From an uncultured Xanthobacteraceae bacterium (GTDB lineage: Bacteria > Pseudomonadota > Alphaproteobacteria > Rhizobiales > Xanthobacteraceae): DNA of 10,121 nt. Shown here in pieces: positions 1-6,374 of this stretch; the stretch's first letter is position 1; the number at the start of each line of letters is the position of its first letter. A program made the position numbers and the translations under genes. The stretch spans positions 1 through 10,121 of the forward strand of contig CATPBC010000131.1 of assembly GCA_955652195.1 (NCBI GenBank), in the 5' to 3' direction. The notes under the pieces are model-generated. The model searched no databases. It was not told the DNA's origin and saw only the letters and a list, made by a program, of their open reading frames with translations.

Positions 1-639
1 ATCGGCGACGACCAGATCAAAGTCGCCATTGCGCCGCCGAGCGACCAAGCCCGCGCGCTAATGCTTGAACGCATTCGTGCATTGGTGCCATTCGATCCGG
101 CGCGCCAGCGCCTGGTGCTGATCAATCCGAACGCCAGCGAGCTGCTGCCGCACCGGCGCTGGATGCCGGAACGTTTTGCCGAACTGATCGGCCGTATCTT
201 GGCTGCCCATGCCGACGTGGTGGTGTTGATTACCGGCGCGCCCGAAGAGCGTGCCAGAGCGGAGGAACTCGCCAGTGCCAACGGTCCGCGTTCGGTGTCG
301 TTTGCCGGACAATCGAGTTTAACGGACCTGCCGGCGCTCTATGCCCATGCCGCGCTGATGGTGACGAACGATTCCGGTCCGGCGCATTTTTCCGCAGCGA
401 GTGGGCTTCCGACCATCGTGCTGTTCGGGCCGGAGACGCCGAAACTCTACCAGCCGCTCGGCACCTCGCGCGCGATCTATGCCGGGCTCGCTTGTTCGCC
501 CTGCGTTACGGCGCACAATCATCGCAAGACCGCCTGCACCGATAATGTCTGCATGCGTGCGATCGCAGTGGACGAGGTCTATGCCGCGGTCGCCGAGGTG
601 CTCGCCGAACCGCGCCGCGCGGGCGTCGCGGTGACATAG
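1..639 (+). CDS. Glycosyltransferase family 9 (heptosyltransferase-type), 5'-truncated by window edge
   Basis: The reading frame is open from base 1 and ends at TAG 637-639, so 212 residues of the C-terminal part are visible; the family usually has about 330-380 residues, and the N-terminal Rossmann domain lies outside the window. The ATG at 61 is internal. The visible part matches the nucleotide-sugar-binding half of GT9 enzymes: a strand with INPNASELLPHRRWMPERF (about 121-177), then VVVLITGAPEE, and the family signature TNDSGPAHFSAASGLPTIVL (about 364-423) followed by FGPETP. GT9 enzymes such as WaaC/WaaF/WaaQ transfer heptose from ADP-heptose to the LPS inner core on the cytoplasmic face of the inner membrane. 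A Cys-rich tail (CSPC...TACTDNVC) resembles that of some GT9 members. The exact donor and acceptor cannot be told. A membrane glycosyltransferase follows within 50 nt, suggesting a polysaccharide/LPS operon. Confidence 0.88.
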   Translation: MGDDQIKVAIAPPSDQARALMLERIRALVPFDPARQRLVLINPNASELLPHRRWMPERFAELIGRILAAHADVVVLITGAPEERARAEELASANGPRSVSFAGQSSLTDLPALYAHAALMVTNDSGPAHFSAASGLPTIVLFGPETPKLYQPLGTSRAIYAGLACSPCVTAHNHRKTACTDNVCMRAIAVDEVYAAVAEVLAEPRRAGVAVT

Positions 640-687
640 GTTGGTTTTGGCTGGGGTTTTGTGGGACCACCGCATGCAACGCCGCTC

Positions 688-2220
688 ATGACTCTCGCCG
701 ACACCACGCGGCGGACTCGCAATCCGTTCGAACGGCTGTTCGCCGCGCTGGTCGATCCGGCGCGCTGCGAGCGCACCATGCTCTGGCTGCTCGCCGGCTA
801 TGTCGCGGCCTGGTCGGCCTATGGCGCGATCGCCAAAGGGAGCCAGGACCTTCATTTCGATATCGGCGAAATGTTCGCCTGGTCGCATCAGATCGGCTTG
901 AGCGCGCCGACCCACCCGCCGCTCGGCGCCTGGCTCGTGCGGCTTTGGTTCGGCGTCATGCCGGCGCAGGATTGGGCGTTTTATCTGTTGGCAATCTTGG
1001 TCGCGACCGTGGCGCTGTGGATCGCCTGGCGGATTGCCGGCCGCTATCTGCCGCCGGAAAAGCGCGTGCTCGGTGTGGCGCTATTGAGCTTGCTGCCGTT
1101 CTATAATTTTCACGCGCTCAAATACAATGCCAGTTCGGTGCTCACGCCGTTCTGGGCGGCGACCACCTGGTGGTTTCTCCTTTCGTTTGAAACGCGGCGT
1201 GCAAGCTTCGCGGCGCTCGCCGGATTTGCCGCCGGCGCCGCCATGCTCGGCAAATATTGGTCGATTTTTCTGCTCGCGGGTCTCGGCCTGGCGGCACTGA
1301 CCGATCCGCGCCGCAGCGCCTATTTCCGTTCGGGCGCGCCCTGGCTGACAATCGCGGCCGGCGCCGCGGTGTTGGCGCCGCATGTTTTCTGGATCGCGAC
1401 GCACGGTTTCACCACCGTGGATTTTGCCTTCACCGCGCATGCGACGAGCCTGGCGCGCGCGGCGGCAGGATCGCTGTATTTCCTGTTAAGCGTGCTCGGT
1501 TATATCGCCGCGCCGATCGTGCTCGGCGCGCTGGCGACGCTGCCGAGCATCGCGGCGATCAAGGACACATTGGCGCCGGTCGGGCCGGAGCGGCGCACAC
1601 TGCTCATTGCGTTTGCCGCGCCGCTCTTGCTGGCGGCGCTGGTCGCGGTCGCGGCACGGGCTGACCTCGATCCGCTATGGTCGATGTCGGCGATGACCTT
1701 GCTGCCGGTTGTCTTGTTCTCGTCGCCATTGCTCAGCGTGAACCGCACCGCGGCCGTAAACATCTTGGCTTTGGCGATTGTGTTGCCGCTGGTGATGCTC
1801 GCAGCTTCGCCGGTGATCGCGCTGGTCATTCACCGCCAAGGCGTGCCGAATTACGCCAGCCATTACCGGCTGATCGCGCAGGCCGTCGATCAGGCGTGGC
1901 GCGCGCAAAGCGACAAGCCGTTGCGCATCGTCGGCGGCAACCGGCCGGTGGTCGATGGCAGCAATTTTTATTTCGCCGCGCCGCCGGCAACTTTCGTGGT
2001 CACCGAGCCGGCGCGCACGCCGTGGGTCGATCAAGCGCGCATCGAACGCGAGGGCATCGCGATCGTGTGTCCGCGCGTGGAACCGGGCTGCGTCAAGGAA
2101 CTCAACGCCTATGCCGCGCGCTATGGCGGCAAGGTCGAGGACGTAACCCTGGCGCGGAAGTTTTTCGGCACATCCGATACGCCGGTCGATTACCAGATCG
2201 CGATCATTCCGCCCCGCTAG
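688..2220 (+). CDS. GT39/ArnT-like integral membrane glycosyltransferase
   Basis: A 510-residue polytopic protein from ATG 688; an in-frame GTG at 661, with GGGG four bases upstream, would add nine residues, so the start is uncertain. Many hydrophobic helices fill about residues 30-395, followed by a soluble, probably periplasmic, C-terminal domain of about 110 residues. The first large loop has the acidic pair of the PMT/ArnT superfamily (FDIGE, D58 and E61) and then the family's HPPL motif (H76-L79). Later segments such as KYNASSVLTPFWAATTWW and LGKYWSIFLLAG also fit this family. Such enzymes use polyprenyl-phosphate sugars to glycosylate lipid A, other lipids or proteins on the periplasmic side. 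The substrate cannot be inferred. It follows the GT9 gene by 48 nt (21 nt if GTG is used), so the two are probably co-transcribed. It ends 16 nt from the convergent solute-binding protein gene, and no T-rich hairpin separates them. Confidence 0.87.
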   Translation: MTLADTTRRTRNPFERLFAALVDPARCERTMLWLLAGYVAAWSAYGAIAKGSQDLHFDIGEMFAWSHQIGLSAPTHPPLGAWLVRLWFGVMPAQDWAFYLLAILVATVALWIAWRIAGRYLPPEKRVLGVALLSLLPFYNFHALKYNASSVLTPFWAATTWWFLLSFETRRASFAALAGFAAGAAMLGKYWSIFLLAGLGLAALTDPRRSAYFRSGAPWLTIAAGAAVLAPHVFWIATHGFTTVDFAFTAHATSLARAAAGSLYFLLSVLGYIAAPIVLGALATLPSIAAIKDTLAPVGPERRTLLIAFAAPLLLAALVAVAARADLDPLWSMSAMTLLPVVLFSSPLLSVNRTAAVNILALAIVLPLVMLAASPVIALVIHRQGVPNYASHYRLIAQAVDQAWRAQSDKPLRIVGGNRPVVDGSNFYFAAPPATFVVTEPARTPWVDQARIEREGIAIVCPRVEPGCVKELNAYAARYGGKVEDVTLARKFFGTSDTPVDYQIAIIPPR

Positions 2221-2236
2221 GGTGCATCGAGTCGGA

Positions 2237-3226
2237 TCATTCGGGTTTGATGCCGGCGAACTTGATCACCTTGCCCCACTTTTCGGTTTCAGCGGCGATC
2301 AGCTTAGCGAAGTCGGCGGATGAGCCCGGAAGCAGCGAGGCGCCGAGTTCGGTAAACCGCCCTTTCGCCTGCGGATCCGCGAGCATGGCATTGATCGCCG
2401 CGTTGAGCTTGTCGATGATTTCAACGGGCGTTCCCTTCGGGGCGCCGATGCCGTACCAGGCGCTCGCCTCGTAGCCCGGCACGAAATCGGCCACGGTCGG
2501 CAAATCCGGCAGCACCTCGGAACGCGCCAGCGTGGTGACCGCCAACGGCCGCAGCTTGCCTGCTTTGATGAATTCGAGGGAGGTCGGAACGTTGTCGAAC
2601 ATCAGTTGCACGCGCCCGCTCATCAGATCGACCAATGCCGGCCCGCCGCCGCGATACGGCACGTGAATAATGTCCACGCCGGCCATCATCTTGAACAGTT
2701 CGCCGGCGACATGGAGCGTGGAGCCGATGCCGGACGAGGCAAAGTTGAGCTTGCCCGGATTGGCCTTGGCGTAGGCGATCAGCTCGGGAACCGTGTGCAC
2801 GGGCACCGATGGGTTGACCTCCACGACGTCGGGAAAACGAATGAGCCCTGCAACCGGCGTAATGTCGCGCATGAAATCGAAGTTGAGCTGGGCGAACAGG
2901 GCAACGTTGGTCGCGTTCGCCGGTGCGGCCAGCAACAGCGTGTAGCCGTCCGGGGCGGCGCGCACGACGGTTTCGGTGGCGATGTTGGTGGCCGCGCCGG
3001 CACGACTTTCGACGATGAATTGCTGGCCGAGCCGCTCCGATAGCCATTGGCCGGTGAGGCGCGCGGTCAAGTCCGCCGAACCGCCGGGAGGATAGCCGAT
3101 GATCAAATGCACGGGGCGCGTCGGATAATCGAGCGCCGAGGCGCGACGAGGCATGGCCGGAAGGATGGCCGGAACGGCGGCGGCACCCGCTGCCAGGCGC
3201 AGGAATTTGCGGCGGGGAAGTTTCAT
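2237..3226 (-). CDS. Bug/TctC-family tripartite tricarboxylate transporter substrate-binding protein, Tat-exported
   Basis: A 329-residue periplasmic binding protein of the Bug (TctC, PF03401) family. After the signal peptide come family motifs: YPTRPVHLIIGYPPGGSADL, GQQFIVESRAGAATNIA (normally rich in G and N), APDGYTLLLA, NPGKLNFASSGIGSTLHVAGELF, HVPYRGGGPALVDLMSGRVQ and KLRPLAVTT. The N-terminus MKLPRRKFLRLAAGAAAVPA is a twin-arginine signal (R5-R6, RRKFLR) with a likely cleavage site after ASA near residue 31, so export is probably folded, via Tat. ATG 3226 was chosen because AGGGG lies six bases upstream; an in-frame ATG at 3247 overlaps the ahcY stop and would put seven residues ahead of the signal. 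Bug proteins bind carboxylates, amino acids or related ligands; the ligand here is unknown. No tctA or tctB membrane gene is in view, so this is an orphan receptor. It lies 20 nt after ahcY and may be read from the same transcript. Confidence 0.9.
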   Translation of the reverse strand: MKLPRRKFLRLAAGAAAVPAILPAMPRRASALDYPTRPVHLIIGYPPGGSADLTARLTGQWLSERLGQQFIVESRAGAATNIATETVVRAAPDGYTLLLAAPANATNVALFAQLNFDFMRDITPVAGLIRFPDVVEVNPSVPVHTVPELIAYAKANPGKLNFASSGIGSTLHVAGELFKMMAGVDIIHVPYRGGGPALVDLMSGRVQLMFDNVPTSLEFIKAGKLRPLAVTTLARSEVLPDLPTVADFVPGYEASAWYGIGAPKGTPVEIIDKLNAAINAMLADPQAKGRFTELGASLLPGSSADFAKLIAAETEKWGKVIKFAGIKPE

Positions 3227-3232
3227 GACGAT

Positions 3233-3237
3233 CCCCT
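3233..3237 (-). promoter_or_regulatory. Shine-Dalgarno site deciding the Bug protein start
   Basis: On the minus strand AGGGG stands six bases before ATG 3226. The alternative upstream ATG at 3247 overlaps the ahcY stop (TAATG). The site favours the shorter form, which begins directly with a Tat signal peptide. Confidence 0.6.
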
Positions 3238-3246
3238 GCGATCTCA

Positions 3247-4710
3247 TTAATACCGATAATGATCGGTCTTATACGGCCCGTGCAGCGGCACGCCGATATA
3301 GTTCGCCTGCTTGTCGGAAAGCGTGGTCAGCTTGACGCCGATCTTGTCGAGATGCAGCCGCGCCACTTTCTCGTCGAGCTGTTTCGGCAGCGTATAGACT
3401 TTCTTCTGGTACTTGCCGGGATTGGTCCACAACTCGATTTGCGCCAGCGTCTGATTGGTGAAAGACGAAGACATCACGAAGCTCGGATGGCCCATGGCAT
3501 TGCCGAGGTTGACCAGCCGACCTTCCGACAAAAGAATGATGCGCTTGCCGTCGGGAAACTCGATCTCGTCGACCTGCGGCTTGACATTGTGCCATTTCAG
3601 ATTGCGCAGCGACGCCACCTGAATTTCACTGTCGAAATGGCCGATATTGGCGACAATGGCGCGATGCTTCATCTTGCGCATGTGCTCGATGGTGATGACA
3701 TCGATATTGCCGGTGGCGGTAACGAAAATATCAGCGCGCGGCGCCGCGTCTTCCATGGTGATGACTTCATAGCCCTCCATCGCCGCCTGCAGCGCGCAGA
3801 TCGGATCGACCTCGGAAACCATGACGCGGCAGCCGGCCTGGCGCAGTGAGGCGGCTGAGCCTTTGCCGACGTCGCCGAAGCCGGCAATCATCGCCACCTT
3901 CCCCGCCATCATCACGTCGGTGCCGCGGCGGATGCCGTCGACCAGCGACTCGCGGCAGCCATAGAGATTGTCGAATTTGGATTTGGTGACGCTGTCGTTG
4001 ACGTTAATCGCCGGGAACAACAACCGGCCTTCCTTCTCCATCTGATAAAGCCGATGCACGCCGGTGGTGGTCTCCTCGGTGACGCCCTTGACGTTTTTCG
4101 CGATCGCCGAATACCAGCCCGGCTGTTCCTTGAGCCGCGTAGCGATCGCGGCGAACAGCACCTCCTCTTCCTCGTTGCTCGGTTTGGCGATGACGCCGGG
4201 ATTGCTCTCGGCCTGCATGCCGAGATGCAGGAGCAGCGTCGCATCGCCGCCGTCGTCGAGGATCATGTTGGGACCACCACCGTCCGACCATTCAAAGATG
4301 CGATGGGTATAGTTCCAGTATTCCTGCAGCGTCTCGCCCTTAACCGCGAATACCGGCGTGCCAGCAGCCGCAACCGCAGCGGCGGCGTGGTCCTGCGTCG
4401 AATAGATGTTGCATGACGCCCAGCGCACATCGGCGCCGAGCGCCTTGAGCGTTTCGATCAATACTGCGGTCTGGATCGTCATATGCAGCGAGCCGGCGAT
4501 GCGCGCGCCGCGGAGCGGCTGTTGCGGCCCGAATTCCTCGCGCGTCGCCATCAGCCCCGGCATTTCGGTTTCGGCGATGGCGACTTCTTTGCGGCCCCAC
4601 TCCGCAAGCCCGATGTCCTTGACGACGTAATCGGCGCCCACGGGGGAAGTCGCATGGGGGGTCGCATGGGTGGTCGCTGCGTGAGCTTTCGGTTTCGCGG
4701 AGGTGGTCAT
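3247..4710 (-). CDS. ahcY: Adenosylhomocysteinase (S-adenosylhomocysteine hydrolase)
   Basis: A 487-residue cytosolic, NAD-dependent enzyme that reversibly splits S-adenosylhomocysteine into homocysteine and adenosine, removing the inhibitory by-product of methyl transfer. Family hallmarks are all present: GSLHMT (H76), [19 protein letters not shown] (D152-D153), [13 protein letters not shown] (E212), [20 protein letters not shown] (K243 and D247 by alignment with the animal enzyme), the NAD-binding loop [10 protein letters not shown] (277-286), [26 protein letters not shown], and the C-terminal KTDHYRY. The length fits the bacterial/plant form with the roughly 40-residue insertion. The first 25 residues are an Ala/Thr/His/Pro-rich, low-complexity extension before DYVVKDI. 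The start has a good site (AAGGA, five bases away), and no in-frame ATG occurs before M50, so the extension seems real. Its 3' neighbour is the Bug protein. Upstream is a palindrome that is a candidate operator. In related rhizobia ahcY also follows the HPr gene. Confidence 0.98.
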   Translation of the reverse strand: MTTSAKPKAHAATTHATPHATSPVGADYVVKDIGLAEWGRKEVAIAETEMPGLMATREEFGPQQPLRGARIAGSLHMTIQTAVLIETLKALGADVRWASCNIYSTQDHAAAAVAAAGTPVFAVKGETLQEYWNYTHRIFEWSDGGGPNMILDDGGDATLLLHLGMQAESNPGVIAKPSNEEEEVLFAAIATRLKEQPGWYSAIAKNVKGVTEETTTGVHRLYQMEKEGRLLFPAINVNDSVTKSKFDNLYGCRESLVDGIRRGTDVMMAGKVAMIAGFGDVGKGSAASLRQAGCRVMVSEVDPICALQAAMEGYEVITMEDAAPRADIFVTATGNIDVITIEHMRKMKHRAIVANIGHFDSEIQVASLRNLKWHNVKPQVDEIEFPDGKRIILLSEGRLVNLGNAMGHPSFVMSSSFTNQTLAQIELWTNPGKYQKKVYTLPKQLDEKVARLHLDKIGVKLTTLSDKQANYIGVPLHGPYKTDHYRY

Positions 4711-4815
4711 GAGGATCCTTTTCGGTGCTTTTTCTGGTGCCTTTATCTTGCGATCATTTCGCGGGCAGCAGCGTGAAGGAAAAATCCAGCTTGCCGGCGG
4801 GCGCGCTGGGGCGGT

Positions 4816-4843
4816 TTCTAGCAGGGCCGAGCGGCAACGGCAA
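4816..4843 (-). promoter_or_regulatory. Possible ahcY promoter
   Basis: On the minus strand TTGCCG (4838-4843) and CTAGAA (4816-4821) are separated by 16 bases, which would serve as -35 and -10 elements for a start about 95-100 nt before ahcY. The -35 box touches the AT-rich palindrome, so a bound repressor would block it. The match to consensus is weak, and the placement leans on the operator. Confidence 0.3.
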
Positions 4844-4866
4844 TAAAGACATAAAGATACCTTTAT
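4843..4866 (-). promoter_or_regulatory. Candidate operator for an ArsR/SahR-type methyl-cycle regulator upstream of ahcY
   Basis: The plus strand reads ATAAAGAC directly followed by ATAAAGATACCTTTAT. Bases 4851-4866 form a perfect 6-bp inverted repeat (ATAAAG/CTTTAT) around a 4-bp centre, and 4843-4850 repeat the left half-site in direct orientation. It is a sharply AT-rich island in GC-rich DNA, about 135 nt before the ahcY start. Palindromes of the type ATAAAGATATCTTTAT are, as I recall, predicted in alphaproteobacteria ahead of methionine-cycle genes as sites for SAH-responsive ArsR-family regulators. The regulator gene is not in this window, so the assignment is inference. Confidence 0.5.
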
Positions 4867-4913
4867 ACGTTTACCATGAGCGCTGCCATGAAAGTTGCCG
4901 TGAACGCGCCAAA

Positions 4914-5069
4914 ATGCGCCGCACGCCGGTCGATCTCGCCGAGGGAACCAAACTGGTGGTCACCGTGCATCCCTCGGCGCTGCTGCGCATCGAGGATGAC
5001 AACGACAAACGCGCGGCCTATCGCGATTTCGTCGCCGACTTGAAAGCGGCGGCCGTGCCGAAGCGGTGA
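4914..5069 (+). pseudogene. Remnant of a UdgX/family-4-like uracil-DNA glycosylase (C-terminal end only)
   Basis: The last 51 codons of this plus-strand frame read as a UDG-superfamily C-terminus: [20 protein letters not shown] and then KRAAYRDFVADLKAAA. The pattern VTVHPSxLLR followed by an acidic stretch, an R..AY motif and FVADL is the closing part of family-4/UdgX proteins, including the HPS motif that lines the DNA/uracil site. Full proteins have roughly 200 residues or more (some UdgX fusions near 480). The Fe-S cysteines, the GExPG-type motif and the rest are absent. The frame stays open back to 4725, but that part crosses the ahcY leader and operator and shows nothing UDG-like. It is therefore most likely a decayed fragment left by a deletion, not a working gene. 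It converges on the 127-aa protein gene with a 6-nt gap. Expression of the short ORF cannot be excluded; I see no good ribosome site. Confidence 0.65.
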
Positions 5070-5075
5070 ACTAAT

Positions 5076-5459
5076 CTAAGGTGTTTTGGGCGGCGGTGCG
5101 GCGGGCGGGCGCTGCGCCGCCTTGACCACGCCGGCCTGGGTCAATGCCGCCGCGATCTGCTGCATGCGATTTATCAGATCGACGGCCGCGGCCGGCGGCA
5201 GCACCAGGCGGCATGCCGGATAGCGGCGGCCGGTGATCGGCGCATTGGGCTTCATGTCGTCAAAGCGTGTCACGCCGAATTCGATGCGCAGCGTTTGGCC
5301 GTCGAAGATCAGCCCGGTAACCGAATCCGCGAAAGTCTCGACCATGTCGGCGCGGTCGACATAACGAATAGTTGCCGAAGCTGCACCAGCCGGTGCGGCG
5401 AGACTGGAAGGGGCGGGATTTGAGGTGCTGCCTCTTGCGGATGTCGGTTCGGGACTCAT
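5076..5459 (-). CDS. Small protein of unknown function (127 aa), downstream of HPr
   Basis: The product is not one I can name. It starts at ATG 5459, with AGGAG seven bases upstream; an in-frame ATG at 5519 would add 20 very basic residues but lacks such a site. Residues 1-30 are Ser/Ala/Pro-rich and probably disordered. Residues 31-110 form a compact alpha/beta-looking domain: IRYVDRADMVETFADSVTGL, IFDGQTLRIEFGVTRFDD, ACRLVLPPAAAVDLINRMQQ and IAAALTQAG. The tail is Pro/Ala-rich. The order strand - 'phenotype-like' EF strand - short loop - RLVLP plus a helix loosely resembles DUF3467-type small proteins, but that is only an impression. There is no signal peptide, membrane helix or catalytic motif. 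It is the last gene of the chvI-chvG-hprK-EIIA-HPr block, 89 nt after HPr, so a link to the PTS or to ChvGI is possible but unproven. Confidence 0.75.
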   Translation of the reverse strand: MSPEPTSARGSTSNPAPSSLAAPAGAASATIRYVDRADMVETFADSVTGLIFDGQTLRIEFGVTRFDDMKPNAPITGRRYPACRLVLPPAAAVDLINRMQQIAAALTQAGVVKAAQRPPAAPPPKTP

Positions 5460-5466
5460 CGGCTTT

Positions 5467-5471
5467 CTCCT
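5467..5471 (-). promoter_or_regulatory. Shine-Dalgarno site deciding the 127-aa protein start
   Basis: Minus-strand AGGAG stands seven bases before ATG 5459. This is the strongest ribosome site in the PTS part of the block and argues against the upstream ATG at 5519. Confidence 0.6.
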
Positions 5472-5548
5472 GTTGGAGCGGCTCTTTGCCGGCGACACAC
5501 TGCGTTTCGGTTTGCGCATACGCAGCCAATCCTAAATCGCCGGGGCGA

Positions 5549-5878
5549 TCAATCAGCTTCGCCGAAGCGCGAGGCAATCAGCGCTTCCAGCGCATCGACG
5601 GCTTGGGCAGCTTCGCGGCCGGTCGCAGTTATCGTGATCGAGGTTCCGGGCGCCGCAGCGAGCATCATCAAGCCCATGATCGATGTTCCGCCGACGGTCT
5701 CGTGGCCGCGGGTGACGCGAATCTCGGCGTCGAATTTTTCCACCGTCTGCACGAATTTGGCGGAGGCGCGTGCGTGCAGGCCTTTCTTGTTGCAGATGAC
5801 AAAGGCGCGGACCACCGGCTCTGCGGCGGCCGGCTGCGCCTCGGGCATGCGGGCACTGTTCTGGCCCGTGGCGTTCAT
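5549..5878 (-). CDS. ptsH: HPr phosphocarrier protein (regulatory PTS)
   Basis: A 109-residue HPr. The active-site motif NKKGLHARASAKFV carries the His (H35) that is phosphorylated by Enzyme I. GGTSIMGLMMLA carries Ser66, equivalent to the Ser46 site of HPr kinase/phosphorylase, whose gene is two genes upstream. The end of the domain (ITITATGREAAQAVDALEAL) is typical. Compared with the usual 85-90 residues it has about 20 extra N-terminal residues (Ala/Pro-rich); an internal ATG at 5848 would shorten this, but neither start has a clear Shine-Dalgarno site. The start codon sits in the second copy of a 17-bp tandem repeat whose first copy holds the EIIA stop. No PTS permease is nearby, which fits the 'incomplete' alphaproteobacterial PTS, where HPr and EIIA act as regulators rather than in sugar uptake. 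Enzyme I is outside the window. Confidence 0.95.
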   Translation of the reverse strand: MNATGQNSARMPEAQPAAAEPVVRAFVICNKKGLHARASAKFVQTVEKFDAEIRVTRGHETVGGTSIMGLMMLAAAPGTSITITATGREAAQAVDALEALIASRFGEAD

Positions 5879-5895
5879 TTGCCGGACAAGGTCAT
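5875..5895 (-). other. Six-codon mini-ORF linking EIIA and HPr
   Basis: On the minus strand an ATG at 5895-5893 overlaps the EIIA TGA (5894-5892) as ATGA. The frame reads MTLSGK and ends at TGA 5877-5875, which in turn overlaps the HPr ATG (5878-5876) as ATGA. It may pass terminating ribosomes on to HPr in two steps. Translation is not shown by the sequence; it follows from the arrangement only. Confidence 0.4.
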
Positions 5896-5907
5896 TTGCC
5901 GGACAAG
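5875..5907. repeat. 17-bp tandem duplication at the EIIA/HPr junction
   Basis: TCATTTGCCGGACAAG occurs at 5875-5890 and again at 5892-5907, a period of 17 bp. On the minus strand each copy ends with AAATGA. The first-read copy contains the EIIA stop, and the second contains the HPr start. The simplest reading is that an original AAATGA stop/start overlap was duplicated. Confidence 0.9.
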
Positions 5908-6293
5908 ACCCGGCTGGCGATGGTGACGTATTTGCGTCCGGCTTCCTGAGCCGCGGCGACTGCGTCGGCGAGCGGGCATTCGTCGCGCACCTTGGCGAGC
6001 TTCACCAGCATCGGAAGGTTGATCCCGGCCAGCACTTCGACCTTGGGCCGGCTCATCACCGAAATCGCGAGATTCGAAGGCGTGCCGCCGAACATGTCGG
6101 TTAAGATCGCGACGCCGTCGCCGCTGTCGACCCGCCGCACCGCTTCAATGATGTCCTTGCGGCGGGCCTCGACGTCATCGTCGGGGCCGATGGTTATGGC
6201 CTCAATCTGGGCCTGCGGGCCGACGACGTGTTCCAACGCGGCGCGGAACTCGATGGCAAGCCGCCCGTGGGTCACCAGCACAAGACCGATCAT
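5892..6293 (-). CDS. manX: PTS EIIA component, mannose/fructose (ManX) type
   Basis: A 133-residue single-domain EIIA of the mannose family. The N-terminus MIGLVLVTHGRLAIEFRAAL carries the phosphorylated His (H9) in the usual VTHG motif. It is followed by IGPDDDVEARRKDI, the family signature GVAILTDMFGGTPSNLA, and VLAGINLPMLVKLA. ATG 6293 was chosen because the family starts exactly here and GGGGAG lies four bases upstream; the frame is open further upstream to 6539, but that part is arginine-rich and not conserved. No IIB, IIC or IID domain or gene is present, so the protein probably takes phosphate from HPr for regulation rather than for sugar uptake. It lies between hprK and HPr, as in Sinorhizobium and Brucella. 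Its 3' end is part of the 17-bp duplication that reaches into HPr. Confidence 0.95.
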   Translation of the reverse strand: MIGLVLVTHGRLAIEFRAALEHVVGPQAQIEAITIGPDDDVEARRKDIIEAVRRVDSGDGVAILTDMFGGTPSNLAISVMSRPKVEVLAGINLPMLVKLAKVRDECPLADAVAAAQEAGRKYVTIASRVLSGK

Positions 6294-6297
6294 GGAA

Positions 6298-6303
6298 CTC
6301 CCC
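6298..6303 (-). promoter_or_regulatory. Shine-Dalgarno site deciding the EIIA start
   Basis: Minus-strand GGGGAG lies four bases before ATG 6293, where the conserved MIGLVLVTHG begins. It supports the 133-residue form over the 215-residue open frame. Confidence 0.6.
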
Positions 6304-6357
6304 GCGGGCGCGTCCCGGTTGCGCCGCACGAAAGGGGGCACATCATGACCATCTAAA

Positions 6358-6374
6358 GCCCCGGCGCAAGGGGC
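6358..6374 (-). other. Small GC hairpin in the hprK-EIIA gap
   Basis: The 215-nt gap 6294-6508 holds no gene I can support. On the minus strand GCCCC, a 7-nt loop and GGGGC form a 5-bp stem, followed by CTTTAGA. The T-run is too short for a good intrinsic terminator; it could cause pausing or weak attenuation. I see no clear promoter in this gap. Confidence 0.3.

Noticed and set aside
319..915. A 198-codon minus-strand open frame antisense to the GT9/GT39 genes
   Set aside because: Arg-rich composition with no recognisable motif; antisense shadow of two well-supported genes.
2221..2236. Bidirectional terminator between the convergent GT39 and Bug genes
   Set aside because: Only 16 nt, with no inverted repeat or T-run.
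1677..2474. A 265-codon plus-strand open frame over the end of the GT39 gene and into the Bug gene
   Set aside because: It is the +1 frame of a real gene, is Arg-rich and low in hydrophobic runs, and crosses into the antisense of a second clear gene. High GC content keeps it open.
4711..4842. SAH or SAM riboswitch in the ahcY leader
   Set aside because: I could not find the paired helices or conserved core of known SAH or SAM-II riboswitches; the leader is short and lacks a strong expression-platform hairpin.
4725..4913. Upstream part of the plus-strand frame that ends as the UDG remnant
   Set aside because: It runs through the ahcY leader and operator, shows no UDG-like motif and has Cys/His/Arg-rich shadow composition, so it is not counted as coding.
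5536..5549. Small hairpin at the HPr stop (ATCGC-CCCG-GCGAT)
   Set aside because: Only five pairs and two T's follow, and the next gene is on the same strand 89 nt away; too weak to call a terminator.
5372..5926. A 184-codon plus-strand frame antisense to HPr and the 127-aa gene
   Set aside because: Overlaps two supported genes on the other strand and has no domain-like features.
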